Positions 9,963 through 17,582 of a stretch of DNA of 64,000 nucleotides are shown here, piece after piece. The stretch is from a virus: IMG/VR virus record IMGVR_UViG_3300044713_000064, positions 1-64,000 of that record; one strand, written 5' to 3'. How positions within the stretch are numbered: position 1 is the stretch's first letter; each line of letters begins with the position of its first letter. The position numbers and the translations under genes are program-made. The notes below the pieces were generated by a model. The model was not told the origin of the DNA and made no database searches. It saw nothing but the letters and a program-made list of their open reading frames with translations.

Positions 9963-10634
9963 ATGCGCCGACTTCTCATCGTACCGGCCCTGCTGCTGTC
10001 CTTGGTTCTGCCGGCTGCAGCGCAGTTTCCAACCGGGCCCGGCGCTCCCGCCGGCGGACCTGTAGCGATCGGTCAGGCGCAGCTCGTCAAGGACGATGTT
10101 GGCAAGGTGGCGCTCATCTCGGCGCCAGCGCCGCCCTCTGGAGGTCTGATCCAGTTTTCCGCCTTCGGCTGGCTTGAGCCATACGTCGACTCGGTCGCCA
10201 ATGCGCTGATCCTGGCGCTCGTCGGGTACATGGCAACCGTACTCAAGACGAAGTGGAATATCGACCTCGACCAGGGGCACCGCAACGCGCTGACGACGTT
10301 TCTGCAGAACCGCGCTGCATCGCTGATCTCCGACGGCGCCGTGAAAATGCAGGGCAAGTCCGTGCAGGTTGACAACGCGATGTTGGCGCGCGCGGCGAAT
10401 CAGGCCTCGTTGGCGATCCCGGGCGTGCTGAAGCGATTCGGCCTGACGCCCGACGTGGTCGCCGCCAAAATCGTCGATGCCATCCCGCAGACGACCGCGG
10501 GTGCGGCCATCATCGCCGACGCACATAAGGACAGCCCGGACGCGCCTATTACGGTAACCGATCGCCCCGCGCCGATGGCTGCCGCCGCCCCAAGCTTCCT
10601 CGTCCCGCCCACGGCGCCGCTGACGGCCGCATAA
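9963..10634 (+). CDS. Probable holin (LLH-like) with signal/anchor
   Basis: 223 aa; GGAGATCCTG precedes ATG 9963. It starts with a signal or anchor segment (MRRLLIVPALLLSLVLPAAAQ). A second hydrophobic helix (ANALILALVGYMATVLKTKW, about residues 77-97) follows. Then comes a helical region (DQGHRNALTTFLQNRAASLI, LTPDVVAAKIVDAIP) resembling the LL-H family holins found beside endolysins in alphaproteobacterial phages. The Pro/Ala-rich tail is low complexity. Holin is inferred from the membrane pattern plus position; a spanin is less likely. Confidence 0.55.
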   Translation: MRRLLIVPALLLSLVLPAAAQFPTGPGAPAGGPVAIGQAQLVKDDVGKVALISAPAPPSGGLIQFSAFGWLEPYVDSVANALILALVGYMATVLKTKWNIDLDQGHRNALTTFLQNRAASLISDGAVKMQGKSVQVDNAMLARAANQASLAIPGVLKRFGLTPDVVAAKIVDAIPQTTAGAAIIADAHKDSPDAPITVTDRPAPMAAAAPSFLVPPTAPLTAA

Positions 10635-10643
10635 GGAGTCGAC

Positions 10644-10811
10644 ATGAATCAGTTGCAACGGTCGGCATTGATTGTCCTGGTCGGCGCATTGGTTGCGATG
10701 GCCATCGCTTCATTCGCGCCATCACACTCCGCCTCATGCGCTCCCGGCTATGAACAGGCCTGCGACGCCCGCGACCACGGCGCGCATCCATACTCGGGTC
10801 ACGGCCACTGA
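10644..10811 (+). CDS. Small membrane-anchored protein of lysis cluster
   Basis: 55 aa; ATG 10644 follows AAGGAGTCGAC, a strong ribosome site. One N-terminal hydrophobic segment (ALIVLVGALVAMAIASF) is followed by a short Cys/His-rich tail (CAPGYEQACDARDHG). It could be a small spanin-like or lipoprotein-like partner, but the lipobox (SASC) lacks the usual Leu. No family recognised. Confidence 0.55.
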   Translation: MNQLQRSALIVLVGALVAMAIASFAPSHSASCAPGYEQACDARDHGAHPYSGHGH

Positions 10812-10829
10812 TGCAGAAATGGCACGGTC

Positions 10830-10846
10830 GGGGATAATCCGACGCT
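10830..10846 (+). promoter_or_regulatory. GGGGATAATCC motif upstream of the outer-membrane protein gene
   Basis: GGGGATAATCCGACG begins at 10830 in the gap 10812-10926. GATAAT could serve as a -10 box, but I see no good -35 at 16-18 nt. The same word family recurs upstream of other phage genes (see findings), so it may instead be an operator or a phage-specific promoter element. Confidence 0.4.
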
Positions 10847-10926
10847 TGCAACCGTGTTTCCTCTTTCGGCCTTGACGCTGCTGGCGCAATTTCCGCCGCA
10901 TCGTTCACCCTGAGAGGATAACCCTC

Positions 10927-11673
10927 ATGAAGCATTATCTTCACATCGTCGCTGCGGCACTCGCTGCGGCATTTCTGGCCGTTCCGGCGATCGCCGCCGA
11001 TATCGCCGTCAAGGCGCCAGCAACCCCTGTCTTCACTGGATACCCGTTCGGCACTTCCGGATTTTACGCCGGCATCTTCACCGAGGCCGGCGGCGGCCCG
11101 GTAGTCGCCAGCGTCCCTGGCGTCAACTCGGCCAGCCTGACCACGACCACGGCAGGCGTCGGCCTGAATGCCGGCTATGCCTGGGGCAGCAAGTCCAGCA
11201 TGTTTGCCTATGCGATCGAGGGCAAGGTCAGCGCGACCAACTTCAACGGCGCCAACGCCGGCTTCTCGGTCTCGGGCCCGATCTCGTTTGAGGGCACCGG
11301 TCTGATCTGGACGCCCGTTTCGACCATCCAGAATGCGCTCGGTTTGCTGAGCCTGCCGAATCCGTTCAGCAGCGTCGCACCCTTCCCGCTACTCCCAGCC
11401 GGCGTGACAGCCAGCAATGTCCAAGCCGGGTTCGGCGCCGGCTTCCGCGCCGACGACGTGACGGTGGCATTTCTCGGCGCCGGATCGAACAAGGTCTGGT
11501 CGTTCTCGCCCAAGATCGAGTTCGACCTGATGGAACAGCTCAGCAACGGTTCGGCCGTTCGCGAATATGTCGAGACCGTATTTCAAAACAAAGGCGTCAC
11601 GTTCGGCGGCCCGGTCGGAGTAACGTCGACCGTGGGCACGAAGTATCTTGCCGGCGTCGCCGTCGAGTTCTGA
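10927..11673 (+). CDS. Outer-membrane beta-barrel protein (bradyrhizobial OMP-like)
   Basis: 248 aa; GAGAGGATAACCCTC precedes ATG 10927. It has a Sec signal (MKHYLHIVAAALAAAFLAVPAIAA), then DIAVKAPATPVFTGYP and GFYAG, the N-terminus typical of bradyrhizobial outer-membrane immunogenic proteins. Alternating-hydrophobicity strands fill the body, and it ends in YLAGVAVEF, with a C-terminal Phe as in porin-like barrels. A barrel protein just after the lysis genes and before a terminator could alter host surface receptors (superinfection exclusion) or be captured host cargo. Family call from motif; role inferred. Confidence 0.7.
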   Translation: MKHYLHIVAAALAAAFLAVPAIAADIAVKAPATPVFTGYPFGTSGFYAGIFTEAGGGPVVASVPGVNSASLTTTTAGVGLNAGYAWGSKSSMFAYAIEGKVSATNFNGANAGFSVSGPISFEGTGLIWTPVSTIQNALGLLSLPNPFSSVAPFPLLPAGVTASNVQAGFGAGFRADDVTVAFLGAGSNKVWSFSPKIEFDLMEQLSNGSAVREYVETVFQNKGVTFGGPVGVTSTVGTKYLAGVAVEF

Positions 11674-11715
11674 TCGGATCGCGCGCGTCGCGCGAATCAT
11701 GACAACTGATGCAAC

Positions 11716-11759
11716 CGGCCTTGATTCCATATATGCAGGAATCAGGGCCGTTTGTTTTT
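11716..11759 (+). terminator. Strong intrinsic terminator after the outer-membrane protein gene
   Basis: GGCCTTGATTCC (11717-11728) pairs with GGAATCAGGGCC (11738-11749), one G-U, with a 9-nt loop and an extra C-G at 11716/11750. GTTTGTTTTT follows. It closes the lysis/OMP unit and rules out earlier start choices for the next gene. Confidence 0.85.
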
Positions 11760-11798
11760 GGTCGCCCAGGACAATTTCGGAGAGTAGGATGCTACCCG

Positions 11799-12095
11799 AT
11801 GACCCTGGAGAACTTGGGCGATTTTCTCGAAAAAGTGTTCGCGTTCATCGCAGCACATGGGATCGCTGGAGCCTTCGCGATCCTGTGGGTGTCCGCGGAG
11901 TTCAGGTGGTGGATGGAACGGGACGAGCGGAAATCGGCGCAGGCCGAGTTGAAGCAAGTGTCGAGAGACACCACCGAATCAATGAACGACACCGCGAGCG
12001 CAATCGACAAGATGGCCGAAGCGCAGCGATCGACGAATGGAATTTTCGATCGAGTTCTGAACGTGAAGCCGACGAACGGGCGAGGCCGGCGATGA
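11799..12095 (+). CDS. Small membrane/coiled-coil protein (cassette gene 1)
   Basis: 98 aa from ATG 11799. The upstream in-frame ATG at 11709 lies before the terminator and is rejected. One membrane helix (VFAFIAAHGIAGAFAILWVSA) is followed by a charged helical tail with heptads (ERDERKSAQAELKQVSRD). ATGA overlap with the next gene. The architecture resembles small phage membrane proteins that work with a partner such as spanin or exclusion proteins; the family is unknown. Confidence 0.6.
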   Translation: MTLENLGDFLEKVFAFIAAHGIAGAFAILWVSAEFRWWMERDERKSAQAELKQVSRDTTESMNDTASAIDKMAEAQRSTNGIFDRVLNVKPTNGRGRR

Positions 12096-12277
12096 GCACG
12101 TGGGTGAGGCTCTGGGAAAAGCTGACGGGGCGCCCCCATCGGCTCAACGATTCGGAGCGCGTGCACGTCGCAGCAGAGCGGCTCAGAGAACGAACCTCCA
12201 TCCTGTCGGCCAAACTCGACCCTCTCATTGCGATCGCAATTGATTTCACTACCGACGATCAGAAGGAAGATGAATGA
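12092..12277 (+). CDS. Small soluble protein (cassette gene 2)
   Basis: 61 aa, ATG 12092 overlapping the previous stop. It is charged and helical (MSTWVRLWEKLTGRP, ERVHVAAERLRERTS) and ends acidic (DDQKEDE). No membrane segment or known motif. Coupled on both sides by ATGA overlaps, so part of the same transcript. Confidence 0.55.
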   Translation: MSTWVRLWEKLTGRPHRLNDSERVHVAAERLRERTSILSAKLDPLIAIAIDFTTDDQKEDE

Positions 12278-12717
12278 TGCAGACCTTGATCGCTCTGAAC
12301 GAATACGCGAACACCGAGTCGGCCATCGTCGCTGTGATCATGCTCCTCGTTTTGTTCGTCTACATTTACGAGCTATTTCGGCTTCTCCGCGGGCATCTCA
12401 GCCCGGTTAAGTTCGAGCGATTCGACGAGGACGACATCTATCGATGCCTGATCGGCGTCGCCGGGTTGTTGTGTTTCGAGGGCGCCGGCGCCGCCATCAC
12501 GCGGGTCACCGTCTGGTATTGGCGCCGGATCGGGATTGGAGGTGGGGGCGGTCCTATGAATTCCACCCAGGTCACGCTGATGATCATCGGGGCGTTTTTC
12601 CTGATCATTGGGCGCGTCGGGGTGACCTATTTCCTGACGCAACGAGCGCTTGGGAATTGGCCGTGGATGCTGTCGGTCGCAGCTGTCGTGGTTTCGACCG
12701 CTTGGTATTGGGGATAG
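12274..12717 (+). CDS. Multi-pass membrane protein (cassette gene 3)
   Basis: 147 aa, start overlaps the previous stop. Four likely membrane helices: about 18-38 (AIVAVIMLLVLFVYIYELF), a weaker one about 58-77, about 100-120 (LMIIGAFFLIIGRVGVTYF) and about 130-145 (WMLSVAAVVVSTAWYW). A Gly-rich loop joins helices two and three. Cassette context suggests a membrane complex with the coiled-coil proteins around it. No family recognised. Confidence 0.6.
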   Translation: MMQTLIALNEYANTESAIVAVIMLLVLFVYIYELFRLLRGHLSPVKFERFDEDDIYRCLIGVAGLLCFEGAGAAITRVTVWYWRRIGIGGGGGPMNSTQVTLMIIGAFFLIIGRVGVTYFLTQRALGNWPWMLSVAAVVVSTAWYWG

Positions 12718-12721
12718 GGAC

Positions 12722-13339
12722 ATGACCGCCGAGGTTCATCGCTTGGTCACCAAAAAGGAATTCGAGGACCGCCTATCCAAAGCCGAGGATCTATCGATCG
12801 AGAGAATCGGTGCGGCGAAGGAATTGGCGCAAGAAAGATTCGCAGCCGCTCTTGCTGCGGTCGACGTCGCAGGAAAGGCGCTTGAGAAGCGATTCGATAG
12901 CGTCAACGAGTTTCGTCAGACTTTGATTGATCAGAATATCACGTTCGTAAAGTCGATCGAATACAACGCCCAATATAAGGCTCTCTCCGACAAGGTCGAC
13001 TTGCTCGGAAAGACCAATCCCGCGATCCTGATCGGCGGCGTCAGCATCATCGTGGCGATAGTGATTGCTCTGATCTCCGGCGCGATCCAATTGGGCAGCC
13101 TCCAAACTCACGTGCAGATCGATTCTATGGATGTCGCCAAGTTGAAGGACGACGAAACCAATCGGATCGTCGAGCATGCCGGTGAGAACGTCGAGCGCGG
13201 GAATCTCCAGACCAGGCAGTCCATAACGGAAAAGGAAATTGACCAGATCAGATCCGACGAACGCGACAAGCTTCCGTCGCTGCAGGCTTTGATCGAGAGG
13301 ATCTCTAAGCTTGAAGTCGAACTGAAAAATCAAAAGTGA
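12722..13339 (+). CDS. Coiled-coil protein with single membrane helix (cassette gene 4)
   Basis: 205 aa; ATG 12722 lies 4 nt after the previous stop, and GGGATAGGGAC upstream can serve as a ribosome site. Residues 1-95 are a long charged helix (KKEFEDRLSKAEDLS, ERFAAALAAVDVAGKALEKR). About residues 101-122 form a membrane helix (AILIGGVSIIVAIVIALISG). The C-terminus is a second coiled coil (SLQALIERISKLEVEL). Symmetrical coiled coil-TM-coiled coil topology; possibly a membrane-spanning rod. Function unknown. Confidence 0.65.
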   Translation: MTAEVHRLVTKKEFEDRLSKAEDLSIERIGAAKELAQERFAAALAAVDVAGKALEKRFDSVNEFRQTLIDQNITFVKSIEYNAQYKALSDKVDLLGKTNPAILIGGVSIIVAIVIALISGAIQLGSLQTHVQIDSMDVAKLKDDETNRIVEHAGENVERGNLQTRQSITEKEIDQIRSDERDKLPSLQALIERISKLEVELKNQK

Positions 13340-13343
13340 AGCC

Positions 13344-13532
13344 ATGGCGTCGGTGCAGTGGAAATGCCTAGCGGCCGTCTCAAAGAACGGCGAGGACATG
13401 TTCCTATTCAAACCGGACCCGCCGGATGGCGGATCGCATCTGATGGGCCAGATCTCAAAGGCGATCGTTCAATTCGCGATCGGCGAGACCTGGGAGGTCA
13501 CATTTCGCAAGGTCGAGCCGGAGGCGCCTTGA
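13344..13532 (+). CDS. Small unknown protein ending the rightward unit
   Basis: 62 aa, 4 nt after the previous stop. Compact (VQWKCLAAVSKNGEDMFLF, SKAIVQFAIGETWEVTFRK) with probable beta strands. Its 3' end overlaps the convergent minus-strand gene by 35 nt, so the rightward and leftward transcripts meet here with no hairpin terminator visible between them. Confidence 0.5.
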   Translation: MASVQWKCLAAVSKNGEDMFLFKPDPPDGGSHLMGQISKAIVQFAIGETWEVTFRKVEPEAP

Positions 13533-13701
13533 GCCAATCGACCCTTCGAATCCACGATCCGCACCGATAGCCCCCGCTCCGGACTTCATTGTCGACGCAG
13601 CACAACGCTTTCATCACGTCATCCTCCGGAACCGAGATTGATTTGTTCCAGTTGCCGCAGTTCGAGCAGGTTCGGTGCCCGATCGGCTCAAGGGCGCTCA
13701 T
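13498..13701 (-). CDS. Small Cys-rich (zinc-ribbon-like) protein, last gene of the early operon
   Basis: 67 aa. ATG 13701 overlaps the stop of the upstream methyltransferase (ATGA), which supports the frame. Cys pairs (CSNCGNW near the start, then CC and YRCGSW) suggest a zinc ribbon. It is the distal gene of the leftward operon and overlaps the convergent plus-strand gene. Role unknown. Confidence 0.55.
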   Translation of the reverse strand: MSALEPIGHRTCSNCGNWNKSISVPEDDVMKALCCVDNEVRSGGYRCGSWIRRVDWLKAPPARPCEM

Positions 13702-14369
13702 ATCGGAAGCCTTTTACTCTCTCTGAATTTCGGCAGACCAATCAGCGGCAAATGGCGGCTGTAAAGTCGAGCCAATTCGCGGGGGAATGCCCATGCGCCT
13801 TGCACCTTAGCGATGCGCCGGTATTTGATGAAGAGTTGAGCATGAAGTCGCTGAAGATGCGGATGGCCCGCACCTTCATCCGACCAAATATCATGCCATG
13901 CGAAATCGAATCTGGCACCGCACGGCCGCCAATTGAGCGCGTCGTCATGATGGATCGTTACGCGTTGGTTGTTGGCAAATTCCGGTCCGATGACGCGGAT
14001 TATGCTCTTGTCTATTTCGATCACATCGATTGCGGATACCTGAGGATTCGCAAGCAAGCCACGCACCACGCATCCGAGGCCCAATCCCGTGACCAGCACG
14101 CGGCCACGCGCGGTCATCCAGATCGGGAGGTGCTTCCGGAGTTCTCGCGCGGAATCTTCCATTACGATCTCACCCCCGCCTTCCAGATGGATCGTTGATG
14201 CCGTGTAGCGCCGCAACAGCGTGTAATCATCGAACCCACCAAGCATGTATTGCGATAGAGAGTTGTCCGCCTTCACGCGCTGGATTGACCACAAGCCGAA
14301 CTCTTGTGGCCGGATCATGTGCGGCACGCGCGAAGCGATGATATATTCGTCTGGGCTCATGGTGCTCAC
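13698..14369 (-). CDS. Class I SAM-dependent methyltransferase
   Basis: 223 aa from GTG 14369, which overlaps the upstream stop as GTGA; a longer GTG start at 14390 and an ATG at 14360 are possible. Motif I is GRVLVTGLGLGCVVRGLL, followed by AIDVIEIDKSII with the acidic ribose-binding residue, and ALNWRP / FDFAWHDIWSDEG, a spermidine-synthase-like Rossmann order. Without NPPY or PC motifs it is not an obvious DNA methylase; the substrate may be a protein, RNA or small molecule. Confidence 0.7.
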   Translation of the reverse strand: MSTMSPDEYIIASRVPHMIRPQEFGLWSIQRVKADNSLSQYMLGGFDDYTLLRRYTASTIHLEGGGEIVMEDSARELRKHLPIWMTARGRVLVTGLGLGCVVRGLLANPQVSAIDVIEIDKSIIRVIGPEFANNQRVTIHHDDALNWRPCGARFDFAWHDIWSDEGAGHPHLQRLHAQLFIKYRRIAKVQGAWAFPRELARLYSRHLPLIGLPKFRESKRLPI

Positions 14370-14551
14370 GGATAATTCCCGTACCGGCACCGGCGATCCG
14401 GCAGCGGCTCGTCCGGGTCGTAATCGGGCGTCTCGCCGGCCGCGATCTTGGCGCGCTGGATCGCGTTCTGATCACGCAAGGTCTCGGCGATCTTCCGGAG
14501 CGCATGACCGGCATTGCCGGCCGGTCCTCCTGTACGCGGGTTATATGACAT
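14366..14551 (-). CDS. Small unknown protein
   Basis: 61 aa; GAGGTGAAAC precedes ATG 14551. It opens MSYNPRTGGPAGNAGHAL and continues with a charged helix (KIAETLRDQNAIQRAK) and an acidic Pro-rich end. It looks like the short helical proteins common in Rhizobiales phages. Coupled downstream by GTGA. Confidence 0.55.
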   Translation of the reverse strand: MSYNPRTGGPAGNAGHALRKIAETLRDQNAIQRAKIAAGETPDYDPDEPLPDRRCRYGNYP

Positions 14552-14554
14552 GTT

Positions 14555-15097
14555 TCACCTCTTCAGGCTGATCGGGGGTAGTCGCTGCAGGATGCTGGAG
14601 ATATCGTCGAGATCCATCGGGTGGATGGCGCGACCCTCAGGCGCAGGGCGCGCTGCAGGCTGCTCCTCGATCGGGGGCGGCTTGGGAAGAACGCCGCCGG
14701 CGGCGGCATCGGCTTGGACCACATAAAGCAGCGCCTGTACGATGACCGAGAAACTGGCCCGAAGCCCCTGCGCCTGGCCATGGAAGTCGAGGGCTCGCCG
14801 CTTCTCGTCGTCGGCCTCCTCAACCAGGAATGCCACCTTCTCCCGGAGCTCGCGCTCGAGCGCGTCGACCCGCTCGCTCAGCCGCAGGTTCTCCTGCCGG
14901 TCCCGCTCGGCGGCGAGGCGGGCCTCGTCGCGTTCCATGCGCATCTCCTCCCAGCTGGCGGCGAGGTCCTCGGCGGCGCGCAGGATCGGGTTGTCGCGGG
15001 TGCGGGGAACCGTTCGAACCGATTCTGGCTCTGGCATGGAAAGGACGGCCTCGGCCATCTGGCGGTCGCGAAGTCGCTCGACAAAGGGTGGTGCCAT
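14555..15097 (-). CDS. Coiled-coil protein, unknown
   Basis: 180 aa; GGAGAGTTCCCCC precedes ATG 15097. Residues about 40-110 form a long charged coiled coil (ILRAAEDLAASWEEMRMERD, LSERVDALERELREK). A short hydrophobic helix (FSVIVQALLYVVQA) and a Pro-rich stretch follow. The C-terminus, HPMDLDDISSILQRLP, may be a short interaction motif. No known family. Confidence 0.6.
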   Translation of the reverse strand: MAPPFVERLRDRQMAEAVLSMPEPESVRTVPRTRDNPILRAAEDLAASWEEMRMERDEARLAAERDRQENLRLSERVDALERELREKVAFLVEEADDEKRRALDFHGQAQGLRASFSVIVQALLYVVQADAAAGGVLPKPPPIEEQPAARPAPEGRAIHPMDLDDISSILQRLPPISLKR

Positions 15098-15127
15098 GGG
15101 GGAACTCTCCTATTTCGGGGGTGATGC

Positions 15128-15146
15128 CCCAGCGGAGGCCGCTGGG
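15128..15146. repeat. Perfect 8-bp GC hairpin in the gap between two early genes
   Basis: CCCAGCGG, AGG, CCGCTGGG. It lies in the 129-nt gap 15098-15226. There is no T run on either side, so it is more likely a transcript-processing or pausing structure than a terminator. The rest of the gap shows only the ribosome site for the gene at 15097. Confidence 0.4.
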
Positions 15147-15226
15147 TGCGGTTGGTCTTTGGGTAGGCCACCGTAGCGGCCGGTCCGGAATGACGCGCGT
15201 GGGCCAGAATGCGGCCCGGCGCGGGT

Positions 15227-16081
15227 CTATTTGGCCGAAACGTCGTCGTCGAGGATGGGACCGAGCGCGGAAAGGACCGTCACCGGTATATCGTTCCGGT
15301 CCATGCGGAGTTCGCTGGCCTTGATCCGGGCGAGATCCTGGGTTCCTGGCGCCGGGGAACCGTTGAGGTCGGCGTACTGGCGCTGGAACTCGTCATATTC
15401 CGGGGTACCGGGCTTGATCTCGGTCACTGGCTTGTCCGGGGTCCGCTCATTCGCCTTGGCGAGGAGTTCCTTTATGATCGCCTGCCGAGAGGTCTCGACC
15501 GATCTTGCGACGCCATCGAGGATCGCAATGTCGCTCGCGATTCGGAGCCGCAAAGATGCCGATCCGAAGTCCCACGGGATCATGACCATGTTGTCGGTGA
15601 GGCCCTGTTTCACGACGATAATGTGGCCGTCCATGTTTTTGAGTGCCATCGCCACCGCGGCGGCCTGGGCGATCGTGATCTTTCCGGCACTTTCGGCTTT
15701 CGCCGGGATCGGGATGAAAATGAGGACCGCGATAAAGATCAGCAGCAGGATTGCCGCGGTAGTCGCCGCCGCATAGCCGACGATTACCGACGCGCGGTGA
15801 ACGAATGCCGCATCGCTCAGCAATTCCTCATCGACAAACGAGGGCCGCGCGGTTTTAAATGGCCCTCGGCGGATCGGATATCGGTTCATATCGACGACGT
15901 GGGAGTTAGGTCCCATTCCGACCAGAGAGATAGGGTGACAGAAATTGCCATTGCCGTCTCCGACGAGATAGGTGTTGCTATCAAGCCTCTCGCCCGTGAA
16001 CGGATCGATTCCGCCCTTTCCGTCATTTTTTGTCAATGGATGCGTGTGAGCGACGGATTCTGACGATGTTGCATTGATCAT
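15227..16081 (-). CDS. Membrane protein of unknown function
   Basis: 284 aa; AGGAGAACGAA precedes ATG 16081. The N-terminal part is polar (HTHPLTKNDGKGGIDPFTGE, NGNFCHPISLVG). One long hydrophobic helix sits at about residues 98-125 (VIVGYAAATTAAILLLIFIA and on to IPIPAKA). A C-terminal mixed domain (ITIAQAAAVAMALKNM, DNMVMIPWDFGSASLRL) and a charged end follow. A type II membrane orientation is likely. No family recognised. Confidence 0.6.
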   Translation of the reverse strand: MINATSSESVAHTHPLTKNDGKGGIDPFTGERLDSNTYLVGDGNGNFCHPISLVGMGPNSHVVDMNRYPIRRGPFKTARPSFVDEELLSDAAFVHRASVIVGYAAATTAAILLLIFIAVLIFIPIPAKAESAGKITIAQAAAVAMALKNMDGHIIVVKQGLTDNMVMIPWDFGSASLRLRIASDIAILDGVARSVETSRQAIIKELLAKANERTPDKPVTEIKPGTPEYDEFQRQYADLNGSPAPGTQDLARIKASELRMDRNDIPVTVLSALGPILDDDVSAK

Positions 16082-16118
16082 TTCGTTCTCCTAGTGATGC
16101 TGCTGAACCCGCAGCGGG

Positions 16119-16844
16119 CTATCTCAATGTCGGAAACTCCCGGACGAGCAAGTCGTCCGGGATTGGCTTCTTGCCGGCGGTTTGCTTAAAAAAGAATGGT
16201 ATGCCAAGCCGCGCGCACTGGTCGCGCAGATCGCGAGCCCATTGCAGGTCCATGTTGCGGTAGCCGTGGCCGCTCTCACCGCCGCAGATTATCCACGATG
16301 GGCAAGGCCCGGTGACTTTGAGCGGACCGAGCGCGGGCTCATAGCTGATGAAGTGGACGATTGCCGGAACGCGCTGCAAGTGCCTCATCCGACGGTCGTA
16401 GTTCGGTTGATCCTCCGCTGTCGTCCCGACCCAGATATTGCGCGGCAATCCGGAATCCCATTTCGGCAGGATCATGTCGAGGATGTTCTCTGGCCGCTTG
16501 GTCAGCAACAGCCAGTCGAGTTCTGGCGTGTCTTCGATTACACCCCACAGGTCGGATCGCGCGCCTTCTGGCCATTTGTTGTCAAAGACGTCGGAAAGCG
16601 ATGCGCAAAAAACTTTCGGCCGTCTCCCGGTGCCGCGAGCGGCCCTTGCCCAGCGGAACGGCTGTTTCCAGTTTGCTTCGGATGTTCGGACGCGTTCGCC
16701 ATGAGGTCCCCACTTCACGCGGCCATAGCGGACGTCCATCATTTGCTCTGCATAGCATCTGTCGCAACCCGGCGAGACTTTCTGGCAGCCAATAACGGGG
16801 TTGAACGTAGAATCACACCAAGCAATTTCGGTTGTCTCGCCCAT
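16119..16844 (-). CDS. DUF5131 (phage Gp37/Gp68) family protein
   Basis: 241 aa from ATG 16844, which shares its A with the upstream TGA (TGATG). The N-terminus (TTEIAWCDSTFNPVIGC, SPGCDRCYAE) is the hallmark of this phage family. Its Cys cluster resembles radical-SAM or iron-sulfur sites. Further signatures are FDNKWPEGARSDLW, DWLLLTKRPENI, VHFISYEPALGPL, WIICGGESGHGYR and GIPFFFKQTAGKKP. The activity of the family is not established. Full length, no defect seen. Confidence 0.9.
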   Translation of the reverse strand: MGETTEIAWCDSTFNPVIGCQKVSPGCDRCYAEQMMDVRYGRVKWGPHGERVRTSEANWKQPFRWARAARGTGRRPKVFCASLSDVFDNKWPEGARSDLWGVIEDTPELDWLLLTKRPENILDMILPKWDSGLPRNIWVGTTAEDQPNYDRRMRHLQRVPAIVHFISYEPALGPLKVTGPCPSWIICGGESGHGYRNMDLQWARDLRDQCARLGIPFFFKQTAGKKPIPDDLLVREFPTLR

Positions 16845-17053
16845 CAATATTTCCTCTTCATGATCGCGTTGCGGCTCGTCACCATTCGATAGCCGTCTTC
16901 GAATTCGACCAAGCAACTATTTAGGGTTCCGCGCGCGAGCACCCAGCACGGCTGGCCCTTGCGACCTTGGCGGTCCCATCGATAAATGTAGGGTGGTCTT
17001 GGATGCCGGCGGGGCTCGACAGAGCCGGCGAATAGCCCGAGTTGCTCGGTCAT
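16844..17053 (-). CDS. Small basic conserved phage protein
   Basis: 69 aa, coupled upstream by ATGA and downstream by TGATG. Basic, with RWDRQGRKGQPCWVLARGTLNSCLVEFEDGY split over a compact beta-rich fold; very similar short ORFs are common in Rhizobiales prophages. It looks like an SH3-type small domain. Function unknown. Confidence 0.65.
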   Translation of the reverse strand: MTEQLGLFAGSVEPRRHPRPPYIYRWDRQGRKGQPCWVLARGTLNSCLVEFEDGYRMVTSRNAIMKRKY

Positions 17054-17259
17054 ATCGCCTCCAGCCGCTCGCGGATGAAAATTTCCGTCTGGTCAAACAC
17101 CACCGCGAACGCGCGATGCGAATGGTGTAGCCGAACGGTCTTCTCCGTTCTGACAAACGTGCATCCATTGTGCTGGATCACGAAGCAGATCTCGGGAACC
17201 TGGACCTTGCCGACCCGGCGGTCGCGCTCGTCGATCAGGACTGCGGTTCGTGTCGTCAT
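17050..17259 (-). CDS. Small unknown protein
   Basis: 69 aa from ATG 17259. Starting further upstream would run into the preceding gene, and this start gives the ATGA overlap. Compact mixed fold: TTRTAVLIDERDRRVGKVQV, ICFVIQHNGCTFVRT, ending FIRERLEAI. No known motif. Confidence 0.55.
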   Translation of the reverse strand: MTTRTAVLIDERDRRVGKVQVPEICFVIQHNGCTFVRTEKTVRLHHSHRAFAVVFDQTEIFIRERLEAI

Positions 17260-17582
17260 GGTCTCCACTTTCCTTCGATGTTGATCTCTCCGCCGCGTGC
17301 GGCCGACCACGCAAGGAAATCGACCTGCTGTCCGGTGAACGGGACTGGCATCGTCCAATCTGTGCAATCGGATACCTGTAAGACCTGTCGATAATAGAGA
17401 TCACGCATCAGTCGGCAGGCCCTGGAGCCGTCTGGATGTGTGATCCATTCTCCGGCGCGGGCGATCGGAATATGCTGATCGGACACATCGACCGGAATCG
17501 GTCTTGGAGAAAAATAAGCGTATCCCGATATGATCACGATGGCTGACAACAAAAGAACTGAAAATTCGACGGGGGTCTTCAT
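17256..17582 (-). CDS. Membrane-anchored/secreted small protein
   Basis: 108 aa. One N-terminal hydrophobic segment (FSVLLLSAIVIISGYAYF) is followed by a periplasm-like domain with two Cys (SRACRLMRD, VSDCTDWTMPVPF) that could form a disulfide. Coupled on both sides by ATGA. No family recognised. Confidence 0.6.
   Translation of the reverse strand: MKTPVEFSVLLLSAIVIISGYAYFSPRPIPVDVSDQHIPIARAGEWITHPDGSRACRLMRDLYYRQVLQVSDCTDWTMPVPFTGQQVDFLAWSAARGGEINIEGKWRP

Noticed and set aside
9639-10658. Minus frame of 339 aa over the lysis genes
   Set aside because: Antisense to endolysin and holin; Arg/Gly-rich composition typical of shadows.
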